Part shown: one piece after another, positions 18,686-26,974 of the stretch | Position numbering within the stretch: position 1 is the stretch's first letter | Layout: each line of letters begins with the position of its first letter | Source of the DNA: Rhodospirillales bacterium | Lineage (GTDB): Bacteria; Pseudomonadota; Gammaproteobacteria; Burkholderiales; Burkholderiaceae_D | DNA length: 61,693 bases | Assembly (NCBI GenBank): GCA_903970305.1 | Contig: CAJCID010000117.1 | Span: 1-61,693, forward strand | Reading direction: 5' to 3' | Notes under the pieces: generated by a model | Told to the model about the DNA's origin: nothing | Databases searched by the model: none | The model's input: only the letters and a program-made list of their open reading frames with translations | Position numbers and translations under genes: made by a program

Positions 18686-19918
18686 TTGGCGGGCGAGGGC
18701 CTGCCGCAGCATGGGCACGCCCATCTCGTGACGGCGGGCCTTGCCGTCGTGCTGCTGGCCCAGTTCTTGGCGACCCTGGCCGACAACGCGGTGCTTTTCG
18801 TCGCCATCGCCTTGCTGCGCCAAGGCCATGCGCCGGAATGGCAGGTCCCGATCCTGCAGGAGTTCTTCGTGGCGGCGTTCATCCTGCTCGCGCCCTTCGT
18901 TGGCCCTTGGACGGACGCACAGCCCAAGGGACGCGTCCTCCTCCAGGGGGCCCTGTTACGTCTCGTGGGGGCGCTGGCTCTCGCCCTGGGCCAGGATGCT
19001 TTTTTCTCTTTCGCGATGATTGGACTCGGGGCTGCCTGGAGTTCGGCGGCCAAGAGCGGCATTCTGGGCGAACTCTGTCGCCCGGGGACCTTGGTCGCAG
19101 CCAATGGCGCGCTCGAAGCTTCCCAGGTCTTGGCTCTTCTTCTCGGAGCGGTGGCGGGGGCCCACTTTGCCGATGTGGCGCCCGCATCGACGCCGTACGG
19201 GATCGGGCTCATCTACGCCCTCTCGGCGGCGAGTTGTCTGGCGATCCCCAGACTTCTGCCCGCCCGTCCCGTGCACTTCCCCGTGATTGCGCTCGCGGGC
19301 CGGTTCTTGCGCATGCTCACGACTCTCCTCGCCGATCCGCTGACCCGTTCGGCCCTTCTGGGCACGGCTCTCTTTTGGGGATGTGCGGCGGCCTTACGCT
19401 TTGTGCTCATCGCCTGGATCCCCATGGCGCTGGGCCGCTCGGACCTGACCGATGCGGGCTATCTCACCGCAGCGACCGGCGCCGGCGTCGCGTTGGGCGC
19501 GCTGTTCGCGGCGCGCTTCGTGCGCATCGAAGCTGCCCCGCGCGTCTGGTACTTCGGGCTCGCGATGGCCTGTGTGGTCGCGGCCTTCGCGTGGATCCAC
19601 GGCACCGGGTTGGCCGTGCTGGCACTGATGCTCACGGGCCTTTTCGGGGGAGTGTTTCTCGTGACCTTCAATGCCGTGTTGCAACACTTCGGCGCGACGC
19701 GCGTCGGCTCGGGTGGCGCGATTGCCGTGCAGAATCTGCTCGATAATCTCGGTATGCTGGCCTTGGTCGGATGTTATCTGGAAGGTGCGCGCCGGGGCCT
19801 GACCCCTGCCGATGCCGCCCTCCTGGTTGCCGCCGTGCTCGGTGTGGCGAGCTGCTTCCTTGGTCTGCAATATCGCGCTGCCGTTCTGGCGCTCGCACGC
19901 CGGGAAGCGCTGCTTTGA
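18686..19918 (+). CDS. lplT: Lysophospholipid transporter LplT (MFS)
   Basis: About 410 aa with 12 predicted membrane segments. It matches LplT throughout: AQFLATLADNAVLFVAIALL, EWQVPILQEFFVAAFILLAPFVG, KSGILGELCRPGTLVAANGALEAS. LplT flips lysophospholipids across the inner membrane for re-acylation by Aas. In E. coli lplT is next to aas; no aas is present here. The start is uncertain: TTG at 18686 or the in-frame GTG at 18728, fourteen codons later and just before the first membrane helix. Confidence 0.9.
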   Translation: MAGEGLPQHGHAHLVTAGLAVVLLAQFLATLADNAVLFVAIALLRQGHAPEWQVPILQEFFVAAFILLAPFVGPWTDAQPKGRVLLQGALLRLVGALALALGQDAFFSFAMIGLGAAWSSAAKSGILGELCRPGTLVAANGALEASQVLALLLGAVAGAHFADVAPASTPYGIGLIYALSAASCLAIPRLLPARPVHFPVIALAGRFLRMLTTLLADPLTRSALLGTALFWGCAAALRFVLIAWIPMALGRSDLTDAGYLTAATGAGVALGALFAARFVRIEAAPRVWYFGLAMACVVAAFAWIHGTGLAVLALMLTGLFGGVFLVTFNAVLQHFGATRVGSGGAIAVQNLLDNLGMLALVGCYLEGARRGLTPADAALLVAAVLGVASCFLGLQYRAAVLALARREALL

Positions 19919-19980
19919 ACCATGCGGCGCGCAGGCCTTCATGGCCTACGCTGATCGAGGCGGCCGTTAAAGCAGGAGGT

Positions 19981-20016
19981 GACTAAGGTGTTGACTAAGG
20001 TGTTGACTAAGGCGTT
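19981..20016. repeat. Three tandem 12-bp repeats
   Basis: The unit gactaaggtgtt occurs three times back to back; the third copy has one change (ggc for ggt). It lies between lplT and the terminator of the downstream lipoprotein gene. An AGGAGG sequence directly precedes it, but the following frame runs antisense through the terminator and is not convincing as a gene. Confidence 0.75.
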
Positions 20017-20033
20017 GCGTGAACCAGCCCGCG

Positions 20034-20064
20034 CAAAAAAAACGAGGACCTGTCGGTCCCCGTT
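20034..20064 (-). terminator. Rho-independent terminator of the 62-aa lipoprotein gene
   Basis: On the reverse strand the stem AACG-GGGACC pairs with GGTCC-CGTT around a GACA loop (20041-20064) and is followed by a run of eight or nine U. It sits 37 bases after the stop of the lipoprotein gene. Confidence 0.85.
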
Positions 20065-20101
20065 GCTTCGATCCGGACGGACTGTGCCCGGGAAGCACGG
20101 A

Positions 20102-20290
20102 TTACTTCGGTGCGGGCGCCGCGTCCGGTGCGGGAGCCGGAGCCGGAGCCGGCGTGGGAGCACTCGAGTCAGCAGGTGCGGGAGCAACCGCCGGTGCGGC
20201 CATGGGCGCGGCAGCCGGAGCCTCAGTCTTGTTGTCGCATGCGGACAGGCCCAATGCGAGCAATGAGGCGACGAGCAGGGTCTTGTTCAT
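20102..20290 (-). CDS. Small Ala/Pro-rich lipoprotein
   Basis: 62 aa. MNKTLLVASLLALGLSAC is a lipoprotein signal with lipobox LSAC; the mature part is DNKTEAP followed by Ala-Pro repeats (APAPAPAPAPD). AGGAAAG precedes the ATG at 20290, and the longer upstream frame is not needed. Pro/Ala-rich tails of this kind act as spacers in the periplasm or outer membrane; no catalytic domain is present. A strong terminator follows. Confidence 0.75.
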   Translation of the reverse strand: MNKTLLVASLLALGLSACDNKTEAPAAAPMAAPAVAPAPADSSAPTPAPAPAPAPDAAPAPK

Positions 20291-20617
20291 GTTTCTTTCC
20301 TTCCAGAGGGGAATTGCAGGTGGGATTGAATGCGGAGAATATTGTTCTAGCGGTGTTGATTTTGGGAGAGGGCTTAGGGCCTGACGGCCCGCAACAAACC
20401 CTTTGCGGTGTTCACCCAAGAGAGATTATAGGTCAAGCTTCGCTCCCCACAAAATCAGCCCTATGAACGCCAGCGCACAGACGCAAATGAGGCCCGCATG
20501 ATGGACGCTGAGCAACCTGAGGCTTGATGCGGCACTCCTGGTCGGACTCATCGGTGGGCGAGAAAACGCGTTGCGCCACGTTCCCCGGGGCTGCTTAGGA
20601 CGGCACGCCGCATGCCC
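20291..20617. other. Intergenic region with no recognised gene
   Basis: This holds the promoter of the small lipoprotein and the tail of the roxA unit. A short GC inverted repeat, GGGCC-TGAC-GGCCC, lies near 20378-20391. I see no coding region. Confidence 0.5.
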
Positions 20618-21133
20618 TCACAGGCCTAAGGTCGTTGCACTGATTCCAGGAGTGGATTCGTCCCACAGCGATTGGAACTGGTCCACCCAGGGGCCGACCT
20701 CGTTGGGATGGAATTCTGCGACGCCACGCATCGTGTCGCGATGAAAACGCCGCACCATGCGGGCCCGGTCGACGATCCCAAAGCTGCAGTCTTCGGCAAA
20801 GCGCAATGCGACCTGTTCGGGAACCTGGCGGCAATAGAGCGAGTGACCGAAGGTGCGCAAGAGCCGCATGAAGCGCGGCGCCTGCTGCGTGAGGTGATGG
20901 GGCGTTGCAGTGATCAAGTGCAGCCGGTTCGCGCGGCTCGTCAGGAGGAAGCGCTGCATGGCTTCCTCGATGGCTGGAGAGTTCAACGGCCAGCGCGAAA
21001 AATCGGCGTCCGCGAGCCAGACCTCGCGCTGCGCGCTGCCCAGTGCCGCCAACAGCTGGGCATCGAATTCGGCGCGTGAATCGAAACGAATGGTGGGAAA
21101 AGGTTCCCCCGCGGGGATTTCAGTTGGCGACAC
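20618..21133 (-). CDS. Conserved hypothetical protein (DUF7931-like)
   Basis: About 171 aa if translation begins at the GTG at 21133, which lies inside the end of roxA (14-base overlap). Contents include REVWLADADFSRWPLNSPAIEEAM, HLITATPHHLTQQAPRFMRLLRTFGHSL, and RARMVRRFHRDTMRGVAEFHP. This resembles the DUF7931 module that betaproteobacteria often carry fused behind a GNAT acetyltransferase domain; here it stands alone. I recognise the family with moderate confidence only. Coupling to roxA suggests cotranscription. Function unknown. Confidence 0.65.
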   Translation of the reverse strand: MSPTEIPAGEPFPTIRFDSRAEFDAQLLAALGSAQREVWLADADFSRWPLNSPAIEEAMQRFLLTSRANRLHLITATPHHLTQQAPRFMRLLRTFGHSLYCRQVPEQVALRFAEDCSFGIVDRARMVRRFHRDTMRGVAEFHPNEVGPWVDQFQSLWDESTPGISATTLGL

Positions 21134-22286
21134 GACTCTGGTCTCCCTTGGTGATCCATCCGGCGCGAAACCACTCAAAAAGCAAGAGGGCAAGCTCCTC
21201 GTGTTCGAACGCGGCTTGACAGGCCGTGGCCCCGGCCCGGCGCACGTTGGCGAACTCGGCGAGCCAGCCGCGTACCGAGCGCCCGACCTCGAGCCTCTCG
21301 CCGTTGATATAGAAGTTCGCACCGCGATACAGCAGACGGGTCTTCGGGTCGACGCTGAGACCGTCCTTCAGGGCGCCCGCGAGAAAGCGCGTGCGGCTGG
21401 GCCGACTTGGCGGATCGAAGAAGACCTGCGCTTTCGGATCGGAAAAATAGCGTCCTGCGAAGGATTCAATCTCCTCCGAGGTCCAGCGGATCCTTGCGAA
21501 CTGCTCGCTCAGTTGGGTCAGGAGATGCTGATCGATCTCGGCGGGTTCTGCTGTCGCCTTCCGGTTCGCATCCTGGTAGCGGCCAGGCAAAGTGGTTGCC
21601 TCAGAGCGGTCCAGAAGAAATTCCCGCGCGAGTTCCGTGAAGGTGGGCGCGCGAAAGCCGATCGAGTAGGTGGTACAGGCCCCCAGTGCGACACCCTCGT
21701 GGGCGATATGCGGTGGCAGATACAGCATGTCACCCGGCTCGAGAACCCATTCGCTTTCAGGCGTAAAATTCTTCAGGATCTTCAAGGGCACATCGTCGAC
21801 CAATTCGAGCTCGTCTTGGACACCGATGCGCCAGCGCCGCTGGCCCTCGGCTTGCAAGAGGAACACGTCGTAGGAATCGAAATGGGGGCCCACCGAGCCG
21901 TGGTCCGTGGCGTAGCTCACCATGATGTCGTCCAGGCGCGTGTAAGGTAGAAAGGAAAATCGTTGCAGCAATTCGTCGACAGCCGGTACGTAGAGATTGA
22001 CGCCTTGCACGAGGAGCGTCCAGTCGCGGCGCCGCGCCGGCAGTCGCCTAAGAGGGCCGGGAACGAGATTCCAGCGGCCCCCAAAAGAGGTGACGAGGCG
22101 TGACTCGACGTCGTCGCGCTGGGCGAGCGCCGTCAGTTCGGCCAACGAGACGAGAGGCTTGAACTGATCGAAGGCGCGCCGGATCAAAAGCGGCCGCCTC
22201 TGCCAGAAATCACGCAGAAAGCGCGCCACGGGAACGGTCCCGAACGATGCAGCATGGGGTCCGTTCGGTCGGGTCTTCGCAAGCAT
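21120..22286 (-). CDS. roxA: Ribosomal protein uL16 arginine hydroxylase (RoxA/YcfD-type JmjC oxygenase)
   Basis: 388 aa from the ATG at 22286. The cupin-like JmjC core holds the iron ligands in VGPHFDSYDVFLLQ (HxD) and LPPHIAHEG (distal His). RRWRIG, preceding the core's second half, and the winged-helix C-terminus (GERLEVGRSVRGWL) match YcfD. The enzyme uses 2-oxoglutarate, O2 and Fe(II) to hydroxylate an arginine of ribosomal protein uL16. It is divergent from slyD across 79 bases, and the DUF7931-like gene overlaps its 3' end. Confidence 0.88.
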   Translation of the reverse strand: MLAKTRPNGPHAASFGTVPVARFLRDFWQRRPLLIRRAFDQFKPLVSLAELTALAQRDDVESRLVTSFGGRWNLVPGPLRRLPARRRDWTLLVQGVNLYVPAVDELLQRFSFLPYTRLDDIMVSYATDHGSVGPHFDSYDVFLLQAEGQRRWRIGVQDELELVDDVPLKILKNFTPESEWVLEPGDMLYLPPHIAHEGVALGACTTYSIGFRAPTFTELAREFLLDRSEATTLPGRYQDANRKATAEPAEIDQHLLTQLSEQFARIRWTSEEIESFAGRYFSDPKAQVFFDPPSRPSRTRFLAGALKDGLSVDPKTRLLYRGANFYINGERLEVGRSVRGWLAEFANVRRAGATACQAAFEHEELALLLFEWFRAGWITKGDQSRVAN

Positions 22287-22304
22287 CGTCACATTATGCC
22301 ATCG

Positions 22305-22336
22305 TGGCCGGTCGGCCAAAGCGAAATGCGTATAAT
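22305..22336. promoter_or_regulatory. Palindrome and TATAAT box in the roxA-slyD intergenic region
   Basis: TGGCCG-GT-CGGCCA (22305-22318) is a perfect 6-bp inverted repeat with a two-base centre. It covers the -35 area for a TATAAT hexamer at 22331-22336 that would drive slyD about 30 bases downstream. It may be a regulator site, or a chance GC palindrome. Confidence 0.4.
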
Positions 22337-22365
22337 CGGAGGACCATTTCTCGGGCTGCCTCATC

Positions 22366-22905
22366 ATGAAAATCGCCAAAAACACCGTCGTCACGCTCAC
22401 CTACCGGCTCACCGATGCCCAGGGCGAGTTCATCGAACAGACTGACGAGCCCATGGTGTATCTGCATGGCGGCTACGACGGTATCTTTCCCCGTATCGAA
22501 GAGGCGCTCGAAGGACACGAAGAGGGCTACAAATCCGACCTGCATCTGGAACCTGAGGATGCCTTTGGCGCCTATGACGCCGATCAGGTGCGCGTCGAGC
22601 CCCGCTCGAAGTTCCCCGAGCCGATCGAGATCGGTATGCGTTTTGAGGGGGTGCCGGAAGATCCCGAAGAGGACACCGAGATCCTGACGGTGACCGATCT
22701 GACCGACGACACGGTGGTGCTCGATGCGAACCATCCGCTAGCCGGAGTGGCATTGCGCTTCGCAGTCGAGGTGCTCGATGTGCGCGCGGCCAGCGACGAG
22801 GAAATCGCCCACGAACACGCCCATGGTGGCGGCCACGATCACGACCACGACGACCATGACCATGACCACGATCACGGTTCGGACGATCCTTCGTCGCTGC
22901 ACTGA
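22366..22905 (+). CDS. slyD: FKBP-type peptidyl-prolyl isomerase SlyD
   Basis: 179 aa. MKIAKNTVVTLTYRLTDAQG begins the split FKBP domain; the insert-in-flap chaperone domain covers about 65-125 (EPEDAFGAYDADQVRVEPRS). The C-terminal 35 residues are rich in His and Asp (GHDHDHDDHDHDHDHGSD), the metal-binding tail through which SlyD delivers nickel to hydrogenase and other metalloproteins. It is a cytoplasmic chaperone and prolyl isomerase. Confidence 0.94.
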   Translation: MKIAKNTVVTLTYRLTDAQGEFIEQTDEPMVYLHGGYDGIFPRIEEALEGHEEGYKSDLHLEPEDAFGAYDADQVRVEPRSKFPEPIEIGMRFEGVPEDPEEDTEILTVTDLTDDTVVLDANHPLAGVALRFAVEVLDVRAASDEEIAHEHAHGGGHDHDHDDHDHDHDHGSDDPSSLH

Positions 22906-23057
22906 ACCACGATCCTTCGGAGCTTTGTAACCGCACGTTACGGTGCGTGACGCTCAGAAGCCAAGGGGCCCGAATCCCGCAATCTCCGGTAACACAATGA
23001 AAGAGACTGAACCACCTCTTCGGACGTCTAATAAACGCATCCCAAACGGAGGTTCAG

Positions 23058-23201
23058 ATGAAAAAAATCATTGCTCTCATCGTCGCGGCCGCAGCTCTTG
23101 GTGGCTGCGCGGTCTATCCGGCTCCCTATTACGGGCGCGCCTATGTTGAAGCGCCCGCCGTCGTCGTGGCTCCCCGGCCCTACGGCTACTGGCACTATTA
23201 G
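23058..23201 (+). CDS. Tiny lipoprotein, 47 aa
   Basis: ATG at 23058 follows ACGGAGGTTCAG, a strong ribosome site. The product has a lipoprotein signal (MKKIIALIVAAAALGGC, lipobox LGGC) and a short mature tail rich in Tyr, Pro, Ala and Val (YPAPYYGRAYVEAP). Such YXXP-rich micro-lipoproteins are common in betaproteobacteria; function unknown. It converges with paaX, ending 18 bases from its stop. Confidence 0.8.
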   Translation: MKKIIALIVAAAALGGCAVYPAPYYGRAYVEAPAVVVAPRPYGYWHY

Positions 23202-23219
23202 ATTAGACCGGCTCGCGCG

Positions 23220-24197
23220 CTACCCCTGCGATCCGGGTACCAGCGCCTGGGCGAAACGACCCAATAGCCGCAGTGTGGGCGGACCCAGCGCGGGTGGGTC
23301 GAATCCGACGGCCTGATTGAAATGCTCCTCGGCCCGCTGCCGGGCCTTCTGGTAGATCGAGCCGCAGTCCTTGAAGGCTTGGTGGCCCGGCCAGTCAGGC
23401 GCAAGCAGTTCCAATGGCAACTGGGGATCGTGCAGCACGACCCGACGATAGGCGTGGACGAGCAGCGTGCACAGCAAAAAAGCGCGGGCCGGATCCAGGT
23501 CCCACGCGGGTTCCCGCAGGAACGGCTCAAAACGGGCGATGAAGGACCGGTAGCGCGCAGCGAGCGACTCGAGCGGCCAGTGGCGCACGACCAGATCCGC
23601 ATCCGACAGTCCCGGTAAGCGCTCAGCCGCGCGTGCCTCGAAGACCGCCACGGCGCCAGTTAACCCCTGCGCGGCGATGATCTCGGCCAGGGGTTCGTGG
23701 GCCGCGCCCGGATGGCCATACAGGCCGACAGCCAGGGGCGCATAGCCTTCCCAGAGCAGATCTCGCTTCAGGTCGGCCCGTTGCTGGGCACTCAACTCCT
23801 GCGGCCAGGTCAAGACCAGGGTCCACATTCCATCCCAGGATGCAGCGGGCTGCCCGTAGATACGCCGATCGGCATGCTCGATGCGCCGCCGTCCTGCCGC
23901 ACTGAGCGTGTAGAGGCTGCGCCGGCCGATGCGCTCGGCTTCGAGCCAGCCCTCGGTGCACAGCCGAAACACGCTCGTTCGCACCAGACGCTCATTGACC
24001 CCGAAGGGGGCCAACAACGCAATCAGGGATCCCAGCCAGATACCGGCTCCGTGCGGGGCGACGCTGTCCCCGAGGATCGTCACGAGAAGCGATTTGGCAC
24101 GGATCGGCTCCTCGGCCTGGTAGCGCCTGAGCCACTCGTCAAAGCGTGCGTCCGACTGAAGATCCAAGACGTGTCCGAGCGATCGAGGGGGAACCAA
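23220..24197 (-). CDS. paaX: Phenylacetate operon repressor PaaX
   Basis: About 325 aa. An N-terminal winged helix (residues about 35-100, AKSLLVTILGDSVAPHGAGIWLG and RLVRTSVFRLCTEGWL) is followed by the PaaX-type central and C-terminal domains (WDGMWTLVLTWPQELS; FLLCTLLVHAYRRVVLHDPQLP). PaaX represses paa genes until phenylacetyl-CoA binds it. It is divergent from paaA across a 152-bp promoter region. The start is unclear: TTG at 24197 or another TTG about ten codons later, with no ATG in the N-terminal part. Confidence 0.92.
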   Translation of the reverse strand: MVPPRSLGHVLDLQSDARFDEWLRRYQAEEPIRAKSLLVTILGDSVAPHGAGIWLGSLIALLAPFGVNERLVRTSVFRLCTEGWLEAERIGRRSLYTLSAAGRRRIEHADRRIYGQPAASWDGMWTLVLTWPQELSAQQRADLKRDLLWEGYAPLAVGLYGHPGAAHEPLAEIIAAQGLTGAVAVFEARAAERLPGLSDADLVVRHWPLESLAARYRSFIARFEPFLREPAWDLDPARAFLLCTLLVHAYRRVVLHDPQLPLELLAPDWPGHQAFKDCGSIYQKARQRAEEHFNQAVGFDPPALGPPTLRLLGRFAQALVPGSQG

Positions 24198-24271
24198 AGT
24201 GCGCCTTTGCTGGAGTCACTCTCGAGCTCGGGGGTCAAAGGCTCGAAGCGATACAGCTTTTTGGCGCGGGC

Positions 24272-24288
24272 GTGTCATGATATGACAC
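24272..24288. promoter_or_regulatory. Perfect inverted repeat, candidate PaaX operator
   Basis: GTGTCAT-GAT-ATGACAC is a 7-bp perfect palindrome with a three-base centre, lying between paaX and paaA and ending 10 bases before the paaA -35. It differs from the spaced TGATTC/GAATCA site known for E. coli PaaX, although a GAATCA also occurs at 24321-24326. It is the best operator candidate in the region. Confidence 0.6.
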
Positions 24289-24298
24289 GGGTTTCCGT

Positions 24299-24327
24299 TT
24301 GACAAAACGTTTTTTGTATCGAATCAT
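24299..24327 (+). promoter_or_regulatory. Sigma-70 promoter of the paaABCDEIK operon
   Basis: TTGACA (24299-24304) is a consensus -35. With 17 bases of spacing the -10 is AATCAT (24322-24327, four of six matches). Transcription would begin near 24334, giving a leader of about 16 bases before the paaA ATG, which carries GAAGGAG. Confidence 0.55.
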
Positions 24328-24349
24328 GCGCATTCCGAAGGAGACAACG

Positions 24350-25354
24350 ATGTATGCACAAATGGTCGACACGGGCTTAAAGAGCCTGCGCGGGCTTGAG
24401 GACATGGATGCGCAGGAGCGCGCCTTCCAGGAGCGCGTCGATGAAGGGATCAAGATCGAGGCCAAGGACTGGATGCCCGCGGCCTACCGCAAGACGCTCG
24501 TGCGCCAGATCTCCCAGCATGCCCACTCCGAGATCGTGGGCATGCTCCCCGAAGGCAACTGGCTCACCCGCGCGCCCTCCCTGGAGCGCAAGGCGATCCT
24601 TCTGGCGAAGGTGCAAGACGAGGCCGGCCATGGTCTGTATCTCTACAGTGCGGCTGAGACGCTTGGGGTGTCACGCGATCAACTCGTCGAAGATCTCCAT
24701 GCCGGTCGGGCCAAGTACTCGAGCATCTTCAACTATCCGACCTTGAGCTGGGCCGATATCGGTGCGATCGGCTGGCTCGTCGACGGCTCGGCGATCATCA
24801 ATCAGATCCCGCTGTGCCGCTGCTCCTATGGGCCCTACGCACGGGCTATGGTACGCATCTGCAAGGAGGAGTCGTTCCACCAGCGCCAGGGCTTTGACAT
24901 CATGATGAAGCTCTGCCAGGGCACCCCCGAGCAGCGCGAGATGGCGCAAGATGCGCTGAACCGCTGGTGGTGGCCGGCGTTGATGATGTTCGGCCCTTCC
25001 GACGCGGAATCGGTCAACAGCGCCCAGTCGATGCGCTGGGGCATCAAACTGAACAGCAACGACGAATTGCGCCAGCGCATGGTCGATCAGACCGTGCCCC
25101 AGGCCGAGTTTCTGGGATTGACGGTCCCCGACCCCGCACTGCGCTGGAATCCGGAGTCGAATCACTACGATTTCGGTGCCATCGATTGGGACGAGTTCTA
25201 CAACGTCGTCAAAGGCAATGGTCCTTGCAACAAGGAGCGTCTGGCTGCTCGTGTGGCCGCCTGGGAGGAGGGCGCCTGGGTGCGCGAAGCCCTGGCCGCC
25301 CACGCCGAAAAAAAGGCCCGGGCCGAAGCGGCCCAAGCGGTCCAAGCGGCATAG
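24350..25354 (+). CDS. paaA: 1,2-Phenylacetyl-CoA epoxidase, catalytic subunit PaaA
   Basis: 334 aa from the ATG at 24350 after AAGGAG. PaaA is the diiron oxygenase subunit that epoxidises the aromatic ring of phenylacetyl-CoA. Carboxylate and His ligands are visible in [17 protein letters not shown] (ExxH) and [15 protein letters not shown] (ExxH), the two halves of the diiron site. The C-terminal tail is Ala/Lys rich. It heads the paaABCDE-I-K operon. Confidence 0.96.
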   Translation: MYAQMVDTGLKSLRGLEDMDAQERAFQERVDEGIKIEAKDWMPAAYRKTLVRQISQHAHSEIVGMLPEGNWLTRAPSLERKAILLAKVQDEAGHGLYLYSAAETLGVSRDQLVEDLHAGRAKYSSIFNYPTLSWADIGAIGWLVDGSAIINQIPLCRCSYGPYARAMVRICKEESFHQRQGFDIMMKLCQGTPEQREMAQDALNRWWWPALMMFGPSDAESVNSAQSMRWGIKLNSNDELRQRMVDQTVPQAEFLGLTVPDPALRWNPESNHYDFGAIDWDEFYNVVKGNGPCNKERLAARVAAWEEGAWVREALAAHAEKKARAEAAQAVQAA

Positions 25355-25370
25355 CACCGAGGAGAATCCG

Positions 25371-25652
25371 ATGACCGAATGGCCCCTCTGGGAGGTATTC
25401 ATCCGCAGCCAGCATGGACTGGCCCACAAGCACGTGGGCAGCTTGCATGCAGCCGACGCGACGATGGCCGTCAACAATGCGCGCGACGTCTATACCCGTC
25501 GGAACGAAGGCGTCAGCATCTGGGTCGTGCGCGCGGCCGATATCGTTGCGAGCAGCCCGTCGGACAAGAGTTCTCTGTTCGAGCCGGCCCACGACAAGGT
25601 CTACCGGCATCCGACCTTTTTTCCGATGCCCGCTGAAGTGAAGAACCTGTAG
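25371..25652 (+). CDS. paaB: Phenylacetyl-CoA epoxidase subunit PaaB
   Basis: 93 aa. It starts TEWPLWEVFIRSQHGLAHKHVGSLHA, the hallmark of PaaB, and contains DVYTRRNEGVSIWVV. PaaB bridges the PaaAC heterodimers in the epoxidase. GAGGAGAATCCG precedes the ATG, 16 bases after paaA. Confidence 0.95.
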   Translation: MTEWPLWEVFIRSQHGLAHKHVGSLHAADATMAVNNARDVYTRRNEGVSIWVVRAADIVASSPSDKSSLFEPAHDKVYRHPTFFPMPAEVKNL

Positions 25653-25663
25653 GACAGGACCTG

Positions 25664-26434
25664 ATGGACGCTGGCCTTGATCCCGCAGTCACCCTGTTCG
25701 AGTTCCTGGTGCGCCAGGGCGACACGACCCTGATCCTCGCGCAGCGGCTCGTCGAATGGTGCGGACACGCCCCGGCTGTCGAGGAGGACATGGCCGTCTC
25801 GAACGTCGCTTTGGACCTCCTGGGCCAGACCCGGCTCTGGTATGCCTATGCCTGCGAAGTCGAAGGGCGGGGCAGAACCGAAGACGACCTCGCCTTTCTG
25901 CGCGATGCCCCCCGTTGGCGCAACCTCCTCATGGTCGAATTGCCGAACGGCAATTATGCCGACACGATGGTGCGGCAACTCATCTTCGATACCTGGCACT
26001 ACCTGTTCCTCGAGAGTCTGCAGTCGTCTTCAGATGCGCGCATCGCGGAGATTGCGGCGAAGTCACAGAAAGAAGTGACCTACCACGTGCGGCGCAGTGC
26101 CGATCTCGTCGAGCGCCTGGGTGACGGCACGCCAGAAAGCCATCAAAAGACCCAGGATGCCTTGGAGCGCCTGTGGCCTTATACCGGGGAATTCTTCGAG
26201 AGCGACGTGCAGGATGACCGCGCGTGTGCGCTGGGTCTGTCCGCCGCGCGCGCGAGTCTTAAACCGGCCTGGGAGGCGCATCTCGAGGAGGTCCTTGCCC
26301 GAGCCACGCTGGTGCGACCCGCGACAGGCTGGATGCATTCGGGGGGACGCTCGGGCCGGCATACCGAGCACTTGGGCTACATCCTCGCCGAGATGCAGTT
26401 CCTGCCCCGTGCCTATCCGGGGGCCAGATGGTAG
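25664..26434 (+). CDS. paaC: Phenylacetyl-CoA epoxidase structural subunit PaaC
   Basis: 256 aa. A ferritin-like fold related to PaaA: LAQRLVEWCGHAPAVEEDMAVSNVALDLLGQTRLWY, then NGNYADTMVRQLIFDTWHYLFLESL. PaaC supports PaaA and has a degenerate metal site in the family. It starts 11 bases after paaB and overlaps paaD by seven bases. Confidence 0.95.
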   Translation: MDAGLDPAVTLFEFLVRQGDTTLILAQRLVEWCGHAPAVEEDMAVSNVALDLLGQTRLWYAYACEVEGRGRTEDDLAFLRDAPRWRNLLMVELPNGNYADTMVRQLIFDTWHYLFLESLQSSSDARIAEIAAKSQKEVTYHVRRSADLVERLGDGTPESHQKTQDALERLWPYTGEFFESDVQDDRACALGLSAARASLKPAWEAHLEEVLARATLVRPATGWMHSGGRSGRHTEHLGYILAEMQFLPRAYPGARW

Positions 26435-26973
26435 TCGAGGGCTTGGTCCTACCCGGGCAGGACGAACCGGAAGGTGCCATCGCAAGGCGCGTGGCCAAGG
26501 CCTGGGCGGCCTTGGCGCGCGTCACCGACCCGGAGATTCCGGTCCTCTCGATCGTGGATCTGGGTATCGTACGCAAGATCACCGAGAACGACGGAACGCT
26601 ACACGTCACGATCACGCCCACCTACTCGGGGTGTCCTGCGCTTCGCATCATCGAGAGCGCGGTGAGAGAGGCCCTGAGTGCCTCTCTACTTGGGCCTTGC
26701 GTCGTCGAGACGGCCTTGGCGCCGGCTTGGACGACCGACTGGATGAGCGCTGCAGGGCGCTCAAAGCTGCGCGAATACGGCATCGCGCCACCCGCCCAAA
26801 AGGTCGTTGACGTCTCGGGGCTGAGCCGGCGCCACACCGCCCCCCATGTCCCCTGTCCGCGCTGCTCGAGCCTGCACACGGAGCTTTTGAGCCAATTCGG
26901 CTCGACCGCATGCAAGGCGCTCTATCGGTGTTGCGACTGTCTCGAGCCGTTCGACTATTTCAAGTGCCACTGA
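26428..26973 (+). CDS. paaD: Epoxidase maturation factor PaaD
   Basis: 181 aa. The N-terminal two thirds are a MIP18/SufT-like (DUF59) domain with TDPEIPVLSIVDLGIVRKI and TPTYSGCPAL. The C-terminal zinc-ribbon-like end has CPRCSS, CKALYRCCDC. PaaD is needed for maturation of the epoxidase metal sites. It overlaps paaC by seven bases. Confidence 0.94.
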   Translation: MVVEGLVLPGQDEPEGAIARRVAKAWAALARVTDPEIPVLSIVDLGIVRKITENDGTLHVTITPTYSGCPALRIIESAVREALSASLLGPCVVETALAPAWTTDWMSAAGRSKLREYGIAPPAQKVVDVSGLSRRHTAPHVPCPRCSSLHTELLSQFGSTACKALYRCCDCLEPFDYFKCH

Positions 26974-26974
26974 A

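Noticed and set aside
19979-20266. An AGGAGG followed by GTG codons within the 12-bp repeats, opening a + strand frame of up to 95 codons
   Set aside because: The frame runs antisense through the terminator and the small lipoprotein gene, and its product is an Arg/Gly-rich shadow sequence with no homology.
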